DNA of 7,184 bases, taken from positions 1 through 7,184 of the forward strand of contig JADBKA010000245.1 in assembly GCA_014896635.1 (NCBI GenBank), in the 5' to 3' direction. Origin of the DNA: Ktedonobacteraceae bacterium (GTDB lineage: Bacteria > Chloroflexota > Ktedonobacteria > Ktedonobacterales > Ktedonobacteraceae). The notes under the pieces were generated by a model. The model made no database searches. It was given only the letters and a program-made list of their open reading frames with translations, and was not told the origin of the DNA. Below are positions 5,288-7,184 of this stretch, in pieces (position 1 is the first letter of the stretch; every line of letters starts with the position of its first letter). The position numbers and the translations under genes were made by a program.

Positions 5288-5304
5288 CCAGTGCTAGGCG
5301 CTGG
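5288..5304 (+). terminator. short hairpin at the convergent gene ends
   Basis: CCAGTGC (5288-5294) pairs with GCGCTGG (5298-5304) around the loop TAG, with one T-G pair, starting 2 nt after the CoA-transferase stop and overlapping the 3' end of the kinase gene. No T-run follows on the plus strand, so it would be at best a weak or factor-dependent terminator. On the minus strand the T-G pair becomes an A-C mismatch. Confidence 0.25.
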
Positions 5305-7184
5305 ACGGGATGGCCCTGATGGTCGAAGCGTCGGTATTGCCGCCCTCCTCTTTTTGTAGATCGAAGAGCGGATGCGTGATAAACCAGGCCTGGCTGTCGA
5401 AAGGCGCCTCGCCCGGCCGGGCGCGGACGCGAAGATAGGTGCCATCGGGCTGCAACTCGTGGGCATTGACGGTATCAGCCAGAATCGGCTTGAGCATATG
5501 CTCGCAGATGGCCTCGCGCAGAGTCGGCGATTCGACGGGGAAAAGCGTCTCGACGCGCCCGTTGAGATTGCGCTGCATCAGATCGGCGCTGCCCAGGTAA
5601 ATTTCCACATTACCATTATTGCCGAAGTAGTAGACGCGGCTGTGCTCAAGAAAACGCCCGACAATGCTGCGCACACGAATATTCTCACTGATCCCCGGCA
5701 CACCCGGACGCAGGCAGCACATGCCACGCACAATCAGGTCGATATCCACGCCGGCCTGTGAAGCGCGATAGAGCAGACGGATCATCTCCGGGTCGGTGAG
5801 CGCGTTACACTTGAAAATCAGGCGGCCATTACCATGTTGCTCGTGCAACGCAATCTCGCGTTCGATATAGGCAGCCAGACCACGCCGCAGGCCCCTGGGC
5901 GCCACCAGCAGCTTTTTGTAGACATTCTGCCGCGAGTAGCCGGTCAGAGAATTGAAGAGCATCGATGCATCCATTGTGATCGCATTGTCGCAAGTGAACA
6001 GGCAGAGATCTTCGTAGATACGGGCAGTCGTGGCATTGTAATTGCCGGTAGAGAGATGGACATAGCGGCGCAGGCCATCAGGCTCCCGCCGTATCACCAG
6101 AGCCACTTTGGCATGCGTCTTTAAGCCGACCAGGCCATACACAACATGCACCCCGGCCTTCTCAAGTTCACGCGCCCACCCGATATTGTTCTCCTCATCA
6201 AAGCGCGCCTTCAACTCGACCAGCACCGCTACTTGCTTCCCATTCTCCACCGCTTCCAGCAGCGATTGCACCACCGGCGCGTTGGTGCCGACGCGATAGA
6301 GTGTTTGCTTGATCGCCAGTACCTGGGGATCATAAGCGGCAGTGCGAATAAAATCAACCACCGGATTAAAGCTGTCGTAGGGATGATGCAGCAGGATATC
6401 ATGTTCGCGGATGGCCTGGAAGATATCCCCGGTCCAGCGCAGAAAAGCGGGAACACGCGGCGCGAACGAGGGATCTTTCAAATCAGGGCGATCCAGCTTA
6501 TACAGCTCCATCACGTCGCCCATACCGAGCGGCCCATCAACGACCGTCAATTCGCGGCTGTCGATCTCTAATCTGTCAAGCAGCAGTTCCCGAATACGCT
6601 GCGGCATGGCAGGATTCACAGCCAGATCAACCACCGAGCCGAAACGCCGCTCACGCACTTCTTGCTCAATATACTCCAGCAGATCGGACGCCTCATCTTC
6701 TTGCAGCTCGATATCAGCGTCGCGCAGCACGCGGAACGGATACGATTCCCAGATCTCAAAACCGGGGAAGAGCATCGTGAGATGGGCCGCGATGATCTGC
6801 TCCAGCCAGGTGAACGCCGCCGCCTGCGGCTCCTCGCCTGACACAGGAACAGGCACAAGACGCGGCAGTGTTGGCGGAACCTTGATGCGCGCAAACAGCT
6901 CCCCGTAAGCAGGATCGGTGATCACTACAGCCAGGTTCAGGCTACGGCTGGAGATGTGCGGGAAACGATGCCCGGCGTCAACTGCCAGGGGCGTGAGCAC
7001 GGGAAAGACCTCATCCTCGAAGTAGCTACGCATGGCCACGCGCTGCTTATCATCAAGCTGCTCATAATCAAGAATGTGAATATGCTGTTCGGCGAGCAGA
7101 GGGGTCATCTCTTCGCGCCAGTAACGACGCACTTCCTGCACTAGTGGAGCCAGGTGCCGGCGCACTGCCGAGAGTTGCTCTTCT
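5294..7184 (-). CDS. ppk: polyphosphate kinase 1, missing its N-terminus at the window edge
   Basis: Enzyme that reversibly polymerises the gamma-phosphate of ATP into inorganic polyphosphate through a phosphohistidine. About 629 residues are visible; PPK1 is usually about 690-720, so roughly 70-90 N-terminal residues lie beyond the right edge. The frame stays open to the edge (EEQLSA precedes the GTG at 7165), so that GTG is not the start. Counting from 7165, motifs are the N/head-domain PVLTPLAVDAGHRFPHISSRSLNLA (55-79, named by its ends), ARFDEENN (320-327), KTHAK (349-353), the phosphorylated histidine H370 in HLSTGNYN, R480 in VRGMCCLRPG, the second active-site histidine H508 in EHSR, and SADLMQRNLNGRVE (526-539). 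These match E. coli H435, R564 and H592. All catalytic residues visible are present. The promoter lies outside the window. The gene converges on the CoA-transferase gene and has no evident functional link to it. Confidence 0.96.
   Translation of the reverse strand, partial: EEQLSAVRRHLAPLVQEVRRYWREEMTPLLAEQHIHILDYEQLDDKQRVAMRSYFEDEVFPVLTPLAVDAGHRFPHISSRSLNLAVVITDPAYGELFARIKVPPTLPRLVPVPVSGEEPQAAAFTWLEQIIAAHLTMLFPGFEIWESYPFRVLRDADIELQEDEASDLLEYIEQEVRERRFGSVVDLAVNPAMPQRIRELLLDRLEIDSRELTVVDGPLGMGDVMELYKLDRPDLKDPSFAPRVPAFLRWTGDIFQAIREHDILLHHPYDSFNPVVDFIRTAAYDPQVLAIKQTLYRVGTNAPVVQSLLEAVENGKQVAVLVELKARFDEENNIGWARELEKAGVHVVYGLVGLKTHAKVALVIRREPDGLRRYVHLSTGNYNATTARIYEDLCLFTCDNAITMDASMLFNSLTGYSRQNVYKKLLVAPRGLRRGLAAYIEREIALHEQHGNGRLIFKCNALTDPEMIRLLYRASQAGVDIDLIVRGMCCLRPGVPGISENIRVRSIVGRFLEHSRVYYFGNNGNVEIYLGSADLMQRNLNGRVETLFPVESPTLREAICEHMLKPILADTVNAHELQPDGTYLRVRARPGEAPFDSQAWFITHPLFDLQKEEGGNTDASTIRAIPSSA

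Noticed and set aside
5372..5761. Plus-strand open frame of 129 codons inside polyphosphate kinase
   Set aside because: It is an antisense shadow of a well-conserved gene and has no ribosome binding site or recognisable motif.
7163..7165. GTG as the true start of polyphosphate kinase
   Set aside because: The frame is open to the window edge with kinase-like sequence before it, and the visible protein is shorter than PPK1 by about one N-terminal segment.

Overview
The window is about 7.2 kb of gene-dense bacterial chromosome with moderately high GC. It holds five complete protein genes, a sixth cut by the right edge, and a probable seventh of which only the first 18 codons lie inside the left edge. 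Shine-Dalgarno sites and extended -10 promoters look ordinary for a bacterium. The gene types and residue preferences (Rho with an 'SGR/KTLSGG'-type Q-loop end, pyrimidine-nucleoside phosphorylase, split chromate transporter, CaiB/BaiF CoA-transferase, PPK1) fit a Gram-positive-like or Chloroflexota lineage such as Ktedonobacteria. This placement is a guess from resemblance; there is no rRNA or other marker in the window.

Layout. Positions 1-55 (minus) look like the start of a gene with an 'ESLFGED' N-terminus. Positions 56-190 are noncoding and hold an A/T-rich hairpin and a cluster of G/C-rich hairpins. Positions 191-3685 carry four minus-strand genes, in transcription order: a short Rho-type ATPase (3685 to 2744), pyrimidine-nucleoside phosphorylase (2723 to 1410), and the two halves of a split ChrA-family transporter (1334 to 696, then 703 to 191, overlapping by 8 nt). 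The gaps (20 nt, 75 nt, -8 nt) suggest one transcript, driven by a good promoter at 3847-3875. Positions 3686-4145 form a divergent control region. Positions 4146-5285 (plus) encode a family III CoA-transferase with its own extended -10 promoter. Positions 5294-7184 (minus) encode polyphosphate kinase 1, converging on the CoA-transferase with only 8 bp between the stop codons.

The most unusual gene is the Rho homologue. It has the whole RecA-type ATPase/translocase core, with Walker A, Walker B, catalytic Glu, R-loop and arginine finger in place, but it lacks the N-terminal RNA-binding (OB/cold-shock-like) domain that supplies the primary RNA site. It also carries an extra stretch of about 11 residues rich in Gly and Arg (RGG-like) within the Q-loop, the part of Rho that contacts RNA in the central pore. 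Loss of one RNA site together with gain of an RGG-type segment in the other suggests a specialised Rho paralogue. This is an inference from one sequence.

The other genes are metabolic or transport functions: pyrimidine nucleoside salvage, anion transport of uncertain substrate, CoA transfer between organic acids, and polyphosphate synthesis. Nothing in the window links them into one pathway. No tRNA, rRNA, CRISPR array, transposase or phage gene was seen.
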